Positions 35,532 to 44,462 are shown, numbered from the stretch's first letter. The stretch is DNA of 64,000 bases from Sporosarcina jiandibaonis (GCF_013184495.1 NZ_JAAOIY010000004.1:1-64000); one strand, 5' to 3'. A program made the numbers and translations. Notes: a model not told the origin generated them from the letters alone.

Positions 35532-36208
35532 GAAATGCAATAGATATTGGCAATGGTTTTATCATCACAACCGATAATTCAGGCGGCATCGGGGAAAAAA
35601 TAGGGGATTATGTATCAGTTCCAGACAATGTAACCTCGTATTTTGCCGCCCGAGTCGCCTTGCTTGAACAATGGGCAGCAAATGCCGAGCCCGTAACTGT
35701 ATTAATTCATAATTTTAGCGGAAGTAAAAGTTGGGAAAAGTACGTCCAAGGTGTAGAGGATTTATTCCGAGAGGCAGACCTAGACATCCCAACAATTACG
35801 GGAAGTTCGGAAACGAATATGGGCCTCGCCCAATCAGCCGTTGCAGTGACAATAATCGGCAAGAAAAACCCCGCACCAATTCTTGATGAAGTACAATGGT
35901 TCACCTATGGAATCCCCCTCGTTGGCGATGAAGTAACCGAACACGCCAACAAAATAGCCTCCCTCCGAAAACTCCGCGAAGCATTGGACAATGGAATTAT
36001 TAAACAACTATGGCCAGTCGGCTCCCGCGGAATTCTAGCTGAAGCAAGGGAAATGATGCAAAACGATGAACTGTCAGTTGAATCAGATGTCGATTTAGAG
36101 AAATCCGCCGGTCCCGCAACAGTCGTTATCGTCGGAGTACCCGCATCTCAAATCAAAAAAGCTTACACACATTTTGAAGAATTTTTGAATGAGTTACATA
36201 TGAAATAA
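35528..36208 (+). CDS. cblS: alpha-ribazole kinase CblS (PurM-like)
   Basis: A 226-residue protein with the PurM/AIR-synthase-like ATP-grasp of small-molecule kinases: TTDNSGGIGEKIGDYVSVP at the N-terminus, YFAARVALLEQWA, and SSETNMGLAQSAVAVTIIG. CblS phosphorylates imported alpha-ribazole for CobS, replacing CobT-dependent activation of dimethylbenzimidazole. It is the last gene of the cobalamin operon. Confidence 0.88.
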   Translation: MRNAIDIGNGFIITTDNSGGIGEKIGDYVSVPDNVTSYFAARVALLEQWAANAEPVTVLIHNFSGSKSWEKYVQGVEDLFREADLDIPTITGSSETNMGLAQSAVAVTIIGKKNPAPILDEVQWFTYGIPLVGDEVTEHANKIASLRKLREALDNGIIKQLWPVGSRGILAEAREMMQNDELSVESDVDLEKSAGPATVVIVGVPASQIKKAYTHFEEFLNELHMK

Positions 36209-36360
36209 CTTTTTTCGTATTATGAGAAAGTCGACTATCTTCAGAATGAAGTAGCATTTGGAATGGTTGGCTCTCCCTTTTTTAGTTTTTACTTTTATAT
36301 CTATATAAAAGCTTCTTTGGCTAAAAGGCGATTTTTTTCGGGTGCTTTTCAGGAGTAACG

Positions 36361-36408
36361 AAAAAAGCCCGATTTCTCAATTTTACAGCTGAGAAACAGG
36401 GCTTTTTT
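36361..36408 (+). terminator. cobalamin operon terminator
   Basis: AAAAAGCCC and GGGCTTTTTT enclose an inner TTTCTCA / TGAGAAA stem, followed by T6. The 300 bp between cblS and the sigma factor hold only this and the promoter below. Confidence 0.92.
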
Positions 36409-36457
36409 CTATTTAATTATAGTGCAAAATAACTCGAGAGAATATAATCCTTGAAAT

Positions 36458-36488
36458 TGAAACTTTTTCTACTTTTTCTGCCTCTAAT
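36458..36488 (+). promoter_or_regulatory. candidate ECF-sigma autoregulatory promoter
   Basis: TGAAACTTT and CCTCTAAT, with 17 nt between AAC and CCTC, match the common ECF pattern (TGAAAC / CGTCTAA) with one mismatch. It lies just before the sigma factor gene, although the predicted leader is only about 15 nt. Confidence 0.55.
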
Positions 36489-36508
36489 AAGTGAAAGGTG
36501 GTTACTAC

Positions 36509-37045
36509 ATGTCATATTCTATTCAATTAGTCGAGTTAGCTGTGGCAGGGAATAAAGAAGCATTTGAGAAAATAGTAAAGATTGAGAGTGAGAAATTGTA
36601 TAAAATTGCTTACCTGCACATGCACAATAAAGAGGATGCACTCGATGTATTACAAGAATCTACCTATAAAGCATTTATTTCAATCAATCAACTCAAATCT
36701 CCGGTTTATTTTAGTACCTGGCTTGTCAAAATATTAATTCGAACAGCTTATAAAGAATTGGAACGTAAAAAGAAAACGATTCAATTGCCTGAAGAAACGA
36801 TTCAATATCTTTTAGAGTCGAATCAAATAGAAGCTCCGTCTATTGATTTATCAGATGCACTTTCTGAGCTAAATGTTGATTATCGTAATGTAATTACTCT
36901 TTTCTATTATTACGATTTGCCAATTCGCACCATTGGAACTGTATTAAATAAGCCTCAGTCGACTGTGAAAACCTATTTACGCCGGGCTAAGTTGGAATTA
37001 AGAAAAACATTAGGAGATGATTATTATGCAAAAAAACTTATTTAG
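36509..37045 (+). CDS. ECF-type RNA polymerase sigma factor
   Basis: A 178-residue sigma-70 family protein with only regions 2 and 4. Region 2 includes KEDALDVLQESTYKAF; region 4 is VDYRNVITLFYYYDLPIRTIGTVL followed by STVKTYLRRAK, which should contact the -35 element. ATG 36509 follows AAAGGTGG at 7 nt. It overlaps the DUF4179 gene by 20 nt. The pair is more AT-rich than neighbouring genes, consistent with acquisition. The signal sensed is unknown. Confidence 0.9.
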   Translation: MSYSIQLVELAVAGNKEAFEKIVKIESEKLYKIAYLHMHNKEDALDVLQESTYKAFISINQLKSPVYFSTWLVKILIRTAYKELERKKKTIQLPEETIQYLLESNQIEAPSIDLSDALSELNVDYRNVITLFYYYDLPIRTIGTVLNKPQSTVKTYLRRAKLELRKTLGDDYYAKKLI

Positions 37046-37994
37046 GGATATTGAAATACCGAAAGAAGATATTTTGCTCGCAATTGATAAAGGGATTGAA
37101 CGTGGAGAAAAAGCTCGGCACATGAATAAACAAAAAGGTATTATAAAAAGAACGTCACTTTTCACTTCGGTAGCAGCGGTCATGATACTTGCTTCAGGAT
37201 TTGTCTTTTCACCCATTACAAACGCTTTAGCACAAGTTCCGATACTAGGTAGCATTTATGAAAAATATCAAATGCCAATTGGCCAAGAGTTAGCTTCAGA
37301 TCAACTTCTTACAGAAATCAATGAAACGGTTGAGGACCAAGGTGTAAGTATGAGTATCACATCAATATTTTATGACGGTCAATATGTTGGTTTGACATTT
37401 AAAGCCGCTGGAGAAAATCTAACCGATTCCATTGGCGGGGAAAAAGCCCCGGAATCTGGTTATTCATATGAAATGTTTGACCGAACAGATGAAACTACAT
37501 GGTGGAGTGGTACAATGGGCTCTTTAATAAAGGAAGGTGACGGATATACTGGTGCAATGATATTAGAAAATCCAAATACGGATTCAGTAGATTCCCTAAC
37601 GCTCCCTATTATATTTACAAAAATTGCAGGCGTTCAAGGAGAATGGTCATTTAATCTCTCGGTTGAAAAATTACCGGGAAAAGAAAAACACATTTCGCAA
37701 TTAGTATCATCCATGAATGAAGCCTACCGTATCCACTTTGACAAAATAGTTGTGGGCCAAACAAATGCTATATTATCGTATGAAATTTTGAATACAGCTG
37801 GTGTAGAAGGCGAGCAATTAGAACTCAACATATTGGATAGCCAAGGTTTCCCTGTTTCAACAAACGCAATATCTGATTCAAAAATAATCTTTGAAATCGA
37901 TCATGAAAAAACAGACTATGTGTTAGTAGAACCCCTCTATAAAATCGGTACAAAAGAAATAAAACTAGAGACGCTAAAAATAGATTTAAAATGA
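37026..37994 (+). CDS. DUF4179 membrane protein, probable anti-sigma partner
   Basis: A 322-residue protein: a short cytoplasmic N-terminus (about residues 1-38), one membrane helix (SLFTSVAAVMILASGFVF, about 42-62), and a large beta-rich external region, the arrangement of DUF4179 proteins that accompany ECF sigma factors. ATG 37026 is chosen because AGGAG lies 8 nt upstream. Overlap with the sigma gene implies coupled synthesis and an anti-sigma role (inference from the family). Confidence 0.85.
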   Translation: MQKNLFRDIEIPKEDILLAIDKGIERGEKARHMNKQKGIIKRTSLFTSVAAVMILASGFVFSPITNALAQVPILGSIYEKYQMPIGQELASDQLLTEINETVEDQGVSMSITSIFYDGQYVGLTFKAAGENLTDSIGGEKAPESGYSYEMFDRTDETTWWSGTMGSLIKEGDGYTGAMILENPNTDSVDSLTLPIIFTKIAGVQGEWSFNLSVEKLPGKEKHISQLVSSMNEAYRIHFDKIVVGQTNAILSYEILNTAGVEGEQLELNILDSQGFPVSTNAISDSKIIFEIDHEKTDYVLVEPLYKIGTKEIKLETLKIDLK

Positions 37995-38118
37995 AAATGC
38001 CTTAAATAAAAAGCCTGATTCTTCCTGTAAGTATAGACTTTTTAAAGACGGAAATTCGCTTTATTGTAAATAGATAAAAGTATCTCCGAAGCGACTACAG
38101 TTTATTAGAAATGAGATT

Positions 38119-38149
38119 AAAGAGGATAACAATCGCTATCCTCTTTTTG
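38119..38149 (+). terminator. terminator downstream of the sigma/DUF4179 operon
   Basis: AAAGAGGATA pairs with TATCCTCTTT, followed by TTGTTTT. It lies about 125 nt after the stop. Confidence 0.8.
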
Positions 38150-38230
38150 TTTTGCCCTAAACTCTTTTTTTTGCAGGTAGATTTTCACGTTTAAAAGACA
38201 AACTAAATAACTTTCCAGATGAATTGAATC

Positions 38231-38348
38231 TATAGTTGACTGGAGTGGAGGGGGGACGACTCCCGCGGGAATAGCGAGGCAGGCAAGCCCCTGGACTGAG
38301 CGTAGTGAGGGAAGCGTCCCCTCGGAACGGAAATCAACGGTCTACATG
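38231..38348 (+). repeat. copy (R3) of the GTTGATT interspersed repeat
   Basis: AGTTGACTGGAGTGGAGG begins and CGGAACGGAAATCAACGGTC ends a 115-bp element with internal complementary GC-rich blocks (ACTCCCGCGGGAATAGCG, GGAAGCGTCCCC). It is the most complete medium-length copy in the window. Confidence 0.8.
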
Positions 38349-38455
38349 AAACCTCAAATTAAATATTATTAAATCCCCCGTAAATATTCCTACCCAACCA
38401 GAAACCCCGACTGATATAATAAACACCAAACCCAATAAAAGGAGAGGACGCCATA

Positions 38456-38635
38456 TTGAAAAAAACCATTAAATATCTCATCTTATTTACTTACACAGTG
38501 TTGTTTCTCTATTTTTATGACATGATCATGCCGAAGAACATCTGGTATTTACTCATTGGAACCCCATTTCTTATAATCACAGCAATTTTCGTCATAAATT
38601 TATCAGATAAGCTGCTGAAAACAAAAAAGAATTAG
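38456..38635 (+). CDS. 59-residue hypothetical membrane protein
   Basis: A TTG start at 38456 is preceded by AAGGAGAGG. The protein has two hydrophobic helices (about residues 5-22 and 29-49), a short loop, and a Lys-rich cytoplasmic tail (LLKTKKN). TATAAT at 38414 could be its -10. No family is recognised. The strong ribosome site and two-helix layout argue for a real gene. Confidence 0.6.
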   Translation: MKKTIKYLILFTYTVLFLYFYDMIMPKNIWYLLIGTPFLIITAIFVINLSDKLLKTKKN

Positions 38636-38686
38636 TTTCAAGTTCAATGAATTTTTTATTTCAACGTAATTTTTTAAATATTACCA

Positions 38687-38715
38687 TTGACTGAATGCTC
38701 ATTCATTACTATACT
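38687..38715 (+). promoter_or_regulatory. sigma-A promoter of fadF with an embedded FadR-like operator
   Basis: TTGACT, a 17-nt spacer and TATACT form a strong promoter. The perfect palindrome TGAATG-CT-CATTCA (38692-38705) overlaps the -35 end and fills the spacer. Its half-sites equal those of the B. subtilis FadR box, which has a wider gap between the arms. Confidence 0.7.
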
Positions 38716-38802
38716 AAAAATAGATTATCGACATTATCCTTTTTTTCTACTACACTATTCATAATGTAAAAAGTTTCACTATTTGGAAAGGGGAGAAAAC
38801 AA

Positions 38803-40953
38803 TTGGGCCTATTGCTCATCGCGAACTGGATACTATTTTTCGCTGTCGTTGCCTATGCGTTAGCGCTATTCACGCATTTAATTAAAACAAGAATACAGTT
38901 TATCAAACTCGGAAGAAAAACAGAGTTCGATGAAAATGTAAAAGAACGACTCCGGAACATTGGGATTTATGTCTTCGGGCAAAAGAAATTATTGAAAGAC
39001 AAGAAGAGCGGAATCATTCACGTCCTGTTCTTCTACGGCTTCCTGATGGTGCAATTCGGGGCGATCGACCTCATTTGGAAAGGCTTAAAACCAGGATCGC
39101 ACTTGCCGTTCGGACCGGTCTATGGATTCTTCACGTTTTTCCAAGAAATTGTCATCTTCACGATTTTAATCGCCGTAGTTTGGGCTTTTCACCGCCGCTA
39201 TATCGAAAAACTTGTCCGCCTAAAACGCGGTTGGAAATCAGGACTCGTGCTCATATTCATTGGGGGATTAATGCTTTCGACACTTTTGGCGAACGGCATG
39301 AATATGATTTGGCAAGGACATGAATTAACATGGAAAGAACCAATCGCATCGTCCATCGCATTCATTTTCGGCGGAATCCCGACTGTCGCCGCTGCAAGCG
39401 TTTTCTTTGTCGCTTGGTGGATTCATCTATTAATTCTATTAACATTCTTGATTTACGTGCCGCAATCAAAACATGCGCACTTAATTGCAGGACCTGCAAA
39501 CGTTTACTTTCACCGCCTTGACAATGTTGGAAGGCTCACGCCAATCGATTTCTCGGCGCTAGAAGAAGAAACTGAAAACGAAGAAGACATGCCAGCACTC
39601 GGAGTAGGAAAGATTACAGACTTCACGCAGCTGCAAATGATTGATTTTTACGCCTGTGTTGAATGTGGACGCTGTACGAATATGTGTCCTGCGACAGGAA
39701 CTGGAAAAATGTTATCGCCGATGGACTTAATCACGAAGCTTCGAGATAACTTAACAAACCACGGTGCGCTCGTGACGAAACAAAAGCCGTGGGTACCCGC
39801 GCCGATGTTTGCGAACACAAAAGGGAATCAAATCGCGATGGCAGCTGGACTCGAAGGCGCGTCCATGGATGAGATTTACAGCCCGTCGTTAATAGGCGAC
39901 GTTATTACCGAAGAAGAAATTTGGGCTTGCACGACTTGCCGTAACTGTGAAGACCAATGTCCGGTTATGAACGAACACGTCGACAAAATTATCGACTTGC
40001 GTCGTCACCTCGTCATGGTAGAAGGTAAAATGGATCCCGACGCACAACGCGCGATGACAAATATCGAGCGCCAAGGAAATCCATGGGGCCTTAACCGCAA
40101 AGAAAAGGAAAACTGGAGAGACGCACGACCAGATCTCCGTATTCCAACTGTAAAAGAAATGAAAAAAGCGGACGAAGAATTTGAGTACCTATTCTGGGTC
40201 GGTTCAATGGGCGCATTCGACAACCGTTCACAAAAGATCGCTCTGTCATTCGCGCACCTATTAAACAAAGCCGGCATCAAGTTCGCAATTCTTGGCAATA
40301 AAGAAAAGAACTCTGGAGATACGCCGAGACGTCTTGGAAACGAGTTTTTATTCCAAGAGCTAGCAGAATCTAATATAAAAGAATTTGAAAAAGCGGGCGT
40401 CACAAAAATCATCACAACAGACCCGCATGCATATAATATTTTCAAAAATGAATACCCAGATTTCGGATTCAAAGCAGAAGTCATTCACCATACTGAATTG
40501 CTTTTCGAACTAGTCCAAAATGGAACACTAAAACCTGTACATCCGATCAATGAAACGATCACATTCCATGATTCCTGTTACTTAGGCCGTTACAATGACG
40601 TTTACGACCCGCCGCGTGAAATTTTGAAAGCAATTCCTGGCGTGGAATTAGTCGAGATGAAACGAAACCGTCAAGACGGCATGTGTTGCGGTGCGGGCGG
40701 CGGACTCATGTGGATGGAAGAAGATACGGGTCACCGCGTGAACGTAGCCCGAACAGAGCAAGCCATCGAAGTGAATCCTGGAATAATATCTTCAGGTTGT
40801 CCGTATTGCTTAACGATGTTGTCCGACGGAACGAAAGCGAAGGAAGTCGAAGATAAAATCGGCACATACGATATTGCAGAGTTGCTCGAGCGATCCATCT
40901 TTGGAGAAGATTTCGTAGCATCAACTGAAGAAGTCGAACCTGCTTTACAATAA
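38803..40953 (+). CDS. fadF: iron-sulfur cluster-binding reductase FadF (YwjF)
   Basis: A 716-residue membrane-bound electron carrier of fatty acid oxidation, thought to accept electrons from acyl-CoA dehydrogenases or ETF and pass them to quinone. About five N-terminal helices form a NarI-like domain. Two 4Fe-4S motifs follow (CVECGRCTNMCP, CTTCRNCEDQCP), then CCG-type heterodisulfide-reductase domains (FHDSCYLGRYND, DGMCCGAGGG). The start is TTG at 38803 with AAAGGGGAG upstream. In B. subtilis fadF heads fadF-acdA-rpoE; here five extra genes separate them. Confidence 0.92.
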   Translation: MGLLLIANWILFFAVVAYALALFTHLIKTRIQFIKLGRKTEFDENVKERLRNIGIYVFGQKKLLKDKKSGIIHVLFFYGFLMVQFGAIDLIWKGLKPGSHLPFGPVYGFFTFFQEIVIFTILIAVVWAFHRRYIEKLVRLKRGWKSGLVLIFIGGLMLSTLLANGMNMIWQGHELTWKEPIASSIAFIFGGIPTVAAASVFFVAWWIHLLILLTFLIYVPQSKHAHLIAGPANVYFHRLDNVGRLTPIDFSALEEETENEEDMPALGVGKITDFTQLQMIDFYACVECGRCTNMCPATGTGKMLSPMDLITKLRDNLTNHGALVTKQKPWVPAPMFANTKGNQIAMAAGLEGASMDEIYSPSLIGDVITEEEIWACTTCRNCEDQCPVMNEHVDKIIDLRRHLVMVEGKMDPDAQRAMTNIERQGNPWGLNRKEKENWRDARPDLRIPTVKEMKKADEEFEYLFWVGSMGAFDNRSQKIALSFAHLLNKAGIKFAILGNKEKNSGDTPRRLGNEFLFQELAESNIKEFEKAGVTKIITTDPHAYNIFKNEYPDFGFKAEVIHHTELLFELVQNGTLKPVHPINETITFHDSCYLGRYNDVYDPPREILKAIPGVELVEMKRNRQDGMCCGAGGGLMWMEEDTGHRVNVARTEQAIEVNPGIISSGCPYCLTMLSDGTKAKEVEDKIGTYDIAELLERSIFGEDFVASTEEVEPALQ

Positions 40954-40968
40954 CGAACTATTATTCTA

Positions 40969-40997
40969 TTGCGACAAATAAAAACATACGATATACT
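40969..40997 (+). promoter_or_regulatory. candidate promoter for the thiolase operon (sigma-A, overlapping sigma-E-like)
   Basis: TTGCGA, a 17-nt spacer and TATACT fit sigma-A. Overlapping it, TTCTATT (40964-40970), 14 nt and CATACGAT fit sigma-E with a few mismatches; the related mmg operon of B. subtilis is sigma-E dependent. Confidence 0.5.
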
Positions 40998-41009
40998 AAG
41001 AGTAATTGG

Positions 41010-41036
41010 ATGGGGGTGGAACTCACTCCCATTTTT
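41010..41036 (+). terminator. hairpin with T tract between fadF and thiolase
   Basis: ATGGG-GTG pairs with CAC-CCCAT (one bulge on each side), followed by TTTTTC. It lies after the promoter at 40969-40997, so it is either the fadF terminator or a leader attenuator. Confidence 0.6.
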
Positions 41037-41084
41037 CTTGAAATGGTGTCGAGCGAGCGTTCAGTCGCTTTCGTTTCACGAAGA

Positions 41085-41099
41085 TTGTAAGCGTTATCA
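41085..41099. promoter_or_regulatory. perfect cre (CcpA operator) before the thiolase gene
   Basis: TTGTAAGCGTTATCA fits WTGNAANCGNWNNCW at every fixed position, 25 bp before the start codon. Predicted to repress the operon in glucose. Confidence 0.75.
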
Positions 41100-41123
41100 A
41101 AAACTACTTTGGAGGCGTTCATC

Positions 41124-42320
41124 TTGAAAAGAACAGTCATACTTGACGGAGCAAGAACAGCATTCGGACGATTCGGGGGTTCCTTGTCCACTCTTTCGGC
41201 AAGCGATCTCGGGGGAGTTGCTATAAAAGAAGCGCTAACACGTTCCGGCGTGGAGGGAAATGAAGTCGATGAAGTCATTTTCGGAACGGTATTGCAAGCG
41301 GGCCAAGGGCAAATTCCATCCAGGCAAGCGGCCACGAAAGCGGGACTTCCTTGGAGCACAAAAACAGAAACCATTAACAAAGTGTGCGCTTCCGGAATGC
41401 GCAGCGTGACGCTCGGCGACCAACTCATCCGCCTCGGCGATGAAGGAGTGATTGTCGCAGGCGGAATGGAATCCATGTCGAACGCGCCGTATTATTTACC
41501 AAAAGCGCGTTTCGGTTTGAAAATGGGCGACGCACCGTTAATCGACGGCATGATTTTTGACGGGCTTTCTTGTTCGTTTTCACCAGACAACGTCCATATG
41601 GGCACCTACGGCAATAAAACCGCTGATGAGTTTTCTCTAACGCGTGAAACGCAAGACGAATGGGCGCTTCGCAGTCATGAACGGGCCTTGAAAGCGATCG
41701 ATGATGGTTTATTCAGAGAAGAAATTGTTCCTGTCGAAATCGCACAGCGCCGCGGCGATTCGATCAAAGTCGACTCGGACGAAGCACCGCGACGCGATAC
41801 ATCGCTAGAAACACTCGCAAAATTGCGTCCGGCTTTCGGAAAAGACGGAACGATCACCGCTGGAAACGCACCAGGCATAAATGACGGAGCCTGCGCGCTC
41901 GTTTTGATGAATGAAGAACGCGCAGAACGAGAAGGCAAAAAAGTGCTCGCGACAATTATCGGCCATGCAGAAGTTGCAATCGAGCCGGCTAATTTTCCGC
42001 AAACACCAGGACTCGTGATTAATAAACTGCTCGAAAAAACAGGGAAAACACTAGAAGAAATCGATCTTTTTGAAATAAATGAAGCCTTTGCAGCCGTTGC
42101 GCTCGCAAGTTCGCAAATCGCGGGGCTCGATCCGGAAAAAGTGAATGTCAATGGAGGAGCTGTGGCACTCGGTCACCCGATTGGAGCAAGCGGCGCGCGC
42201 ATTATTTTAACGCTTGCTTACGAATTGAAACGCCGTGGCGGAGGAATCGGCATTGCATCAATTTGTTCGGGCGGCGGTCAAGGCGACGCGATTATGATTG
42301 AAGTTCCGAAGTCGGAATAA
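41124..42320 (+). CDS. mmgA: acetyl-CoA C-acetyltransferase (thiolase)
   Basis: A 398-residue thiolase that cleaves acetoacetyl- or 3-ketoacyl-CoA. Catalytic residues are visible: nucleophilic Cys in KVCASGMRSV, His in GHPIGASGARI, second Cys in SICSGGGQGDA, and NEAFA. The TTG at 41124 is chosen because GGAGG lies 8 nt upstream. The gene order thiolase, hydroxyacyl-CoA dehydrogenase, acyl-CoA dehydrogenase is that of mmgABC. Confidence 0.92.
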   Translation: MKRTVILDGARTAFGRFGGSLSTLSASDLGGVAIKEALTRSGVEGNEVDEVIFGTVLQAGQGQIPSRQAATKAGLPWSTKTETINKVCASGMRSVTLGDQLIRLGDEGVIVAGGMESMSNAPYYLPKARFGLKMGDAPLIDGMIFDGLSCSFSPDNVHMGTYGNKTADEFSLTRETQDEWALRSHERALKAIDDGLFREEIVPVEIAQRRGDSIKVDSDEAPRRDTSLETLAKLRPAFGKDGTITAGNAPGINDGACALVLMNEERAEREGKKVLATIIGHAEVAIEPANFPQTPGLVINKLLEKTGKTLEEIDLFEINEAFAAVALASSQIAGLDPEKVNVNGGAVALGHPIGASGARIILTLAYELKRRGGGIGIASICSGGGQGDAIMIEVPKSE

Positions 42321-42336
42321 TACGGGGGAATTAAAC

Positions 42337-43185
42337 ATGACAATCCAAAGAGTAATGGTTATCGGCGCTGGGCAAATGGGCGGAGGAATCGCTCAAGTTT
42401 GCGCCCAAGCAGGATACGATGTCTTATTGAATGACATCAAAGAAGAATCATACGAAAAAGGACTTGCGGTCATCTCGAAAAACCTTTCGCGCAATGTCGA
42501 AAAAGGCCGCATGTCAGAAGATGAAAAAACGGGAGTTCTCGGCCGCATAACGAAATCGCTTGATCTACAGGATGCCAAGAACGCAGATATCGTTATTGAA
42601 GCAGCCGTTGAAAACATGGAAGTGAAACGCTCCATTTTCGCGAAGCTTGACGAAATCGCGCCTGATCATGCGATCCTAGCCTCAAATACATCTTCATTAC
42701 CAATCACGGAAATCGCGGCTGCGACCAACCGCCCAGAAAAAGTGATCGGCATGCATTTCATGAACCCGGTTCCAGTGATGAAGCTCGTGGAAATTATTCG
42801 CGGACTGGCGACAGACAATGATGTTTACGAAGCAGTCGAAACGATGACGAAAAAATTGTCGAAAGTTCCAGTCGAAGTGAATGATTTTCCTGGATTCGTC
42901 GCCAACCGCATTCTCATGCCAATGATCAATGAAGCCATTTACACGGTTTACGAAGGCGTCGCGACAAAAGAAGCCATCGACGAAGTGATGAAACTCGGCA
43001 TGAACCACCCGATGGGGCCTTTGCAATTAGCGGATTTCATCGGACTCGATACATGCCTATACATTATGGAAACATTGCACGAAGGATTCGGAGATTCAAA
43101 ATATCGTCCATGTCCATTGCTAAGAAAATATGTGAAAGCTGGTTGGCTCGGCAAGAAAACAGGCAGAGGATTTTACCAGTACTAA
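42337..43185 (+). CDS. mmgB: 3-hydroxybutyryl-CoA dehydrogenase
   Basis: A 282-residue NAD(P)-dependent 3-hydroxyacyl-CoA dehydrogenase. The Rossmann motif GAGQMGGGIAQ is at the N-terminus; the catalytic segment SNTSSLPIT ... GMHFMNPVPVMKLVEI contains the Ser, His, Glu and Asn residues. ATG 42337 follows GGGGGAA. It is 16 nt after the thiolase stop. Confidence 0.93.
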   Translation: MTIQRVMVIGAGQMGGGIAQVCAQAGYDVLLNDIKEESYEKGLAVISKNLSRNVEKGRMSEDEKTGVLGRITKSLDLQDAKNADIVIEAAVENMEVKRSIFAKLDEIAPDHAILASNTSSLPITEIAAATNRPEKVIGMHFMNPVPVMKLVEIIRGLATDNDVYEAVETMTKKLSKVPVEVNDFPGFVANRILMPMINEAIYTVYEGVATKEAIDEVMKLGMNHPMGPLQLADFIGLDTCLYIMETLHEGFGDSKYRPCPLLRKYVKAGWLGKKTGRGFYQY

Positions 43186-43217
43186 AAAGATTCTAAATTT
43201 AAAGGGGCAAGAATGCG

Positions 43218-44354
43218 ATGGATTTAACACTTACTGATGAGCAGAGAATGATGCGTGACATGGTACGAAATTTCGCGAAAACTGAAATTGAGCCTTTCAT
43301 TCCCAAAATGGAAGAAGGCGAATTTCCTCGTGAAATTTTAACGAAAATGGGGGAGCTTGGCTTAATGGGAATTACGGTTCCCGAACAATACGGTGGTTCA
43401 GAGATGGACTTTGTTTCATATATTCTAGCAATCGAAGAATTATCGAAAGTCAGCGCGGTAGTAGGGGTTATCCTATCGGTCCATACATCAGTTGGCACAA
43501 ATCCGATTATGTACTTTGGGAATGAAGAGCAGAAGAACAGATACTTGCCGAAAATGGCGAGCGGGGAATATCTCGGCGCATTTTGTTTAACAGAGTCATC
43601 TAGTGGATCAGATGCAGGCGCACTGAAGACGCGTGCAGTAAAAGACGGCGACCATTATGTGTTGAATGGATCGAAAATGTTCATCACGAACGGCGGGGAA
43701 GCCGATGTTTACATCGTCTTCGCCTCGACGAATCCAGCCGATAAAACATATGGAATCACGGCGTTCATCGTCGATAAAGATACACCGGGACTCATTATCG
43801 GCAAAGAAGAAAAGAAAATGGGGCTTCATGGTTCGCGAACGGTTGAATTAGTCTTCGATAATATGAAAGTTCCGGTAGAAAACAAGCTCGGTAAAGAAGG
43901 CGAAGGGTTTAAAATCGCCATGGCCAATCTCGATGTCGGTCGAATCGGTATCGCCGCGCAGGCACTCGGGATCGCAACCGCCTCGCTCGATGCTGCCACT
44001 GCATACGCCAAAGAACGCGTACAATTCGGTAAACCGATTGCGAGTCAACAAGGAATCGGTTTTAAATTAGCGGATATGGCAACAGCGGTCGAAGGAGCAA
44101 GACTACTCGTCTACCGCGCCGCCCAACTTCGCGCAGAAGGCTTGCCTTGCGGAAAAGAAGCGTCCATGGCCAAACTTTTCGCATCAAAAGCGGCTGTTGA
44201 CGGATCGATTGAAGCGGTCCAAGTATTCGGCGGCTACGGCTATACGGAAGATTATCCAGTCGAACGCTACTTCCGCGATGCAAAAGTGACCGAAATTTAC
44301 GAGGGCACAAGTGAAATCCAGCGAATTGTCATTTCTAAACACTTGACAAGGTAG
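43218..44354 (+). CDS. mmgC: short-chain acyl-CoA dehydrogenase
   Basis: An FAD-dependent acyl-CoA dehydrogenase of 378 residues. [16 protein letters not shown] is the FAD/substrate signature; the catalytic base is the Glu in [12 protein letters not shown], placed as in short-chain enzymes; [16 protein letters not shown] is conserved. Third gene of the mmg-like operon. Confidence 0.92.
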   Translation: MDLTLTDEQRMMRDMVRNFAKTEIEPFIPKMEEGEFPREILTKMGELGLMGITVPEQYGGSEMDFVSYILAIEELSKVSAVVGVILSVHTSVGTNPIMYFGNEEQKNRYLPKMASGEYLGAFCLTESSSGSDAGALKTRAVKDGDHYVLNGSKMFITNGGEADVYIVFASTNPADKTYGITAFIVDKDTPGLIIGKEEKKMGLHGSRTVELVFDNMKVPVENKLGKEGEGFKIAMANLDVGRIGIAAQALGIATASLDAATAYAKERVQFGKPIASQQGIGFKLADMATAVEGARLLVYRAAQLRAEGLPCGKEASMAKLFASKAAVDGSIEAVQVFGGYGYTEDYPVERYFRDAKVTEIYEGTSEIQRIVISKHLTR

Positions 44355-44369
44355 GGAGAAGGTCACGAC

Positions 44370-44462
44370 TTGCAAGCAAAGTGTCGGTGAGTGAAAGCAA
44401 ACTCTGCCTAAGTGCAAGCAAATTCCAATCGACCGCAACTCAGTCCGATTTTTCAAGCAACA
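44370..44462 (+). repeat. 21-bp-period array F, motif GTGCAAGCAAA (about 4 copies)
   Basis: AAGCAA cores lie at 44374, 44395, 44416 and 44455 (steps 21, 21, 39), with a degenerate copy near 44437. It fills the gap between two acyl-CoA dehydrogenase genes. The motif is unlike those of arrays A-E, but the period is the same. Confidence 0.65.
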
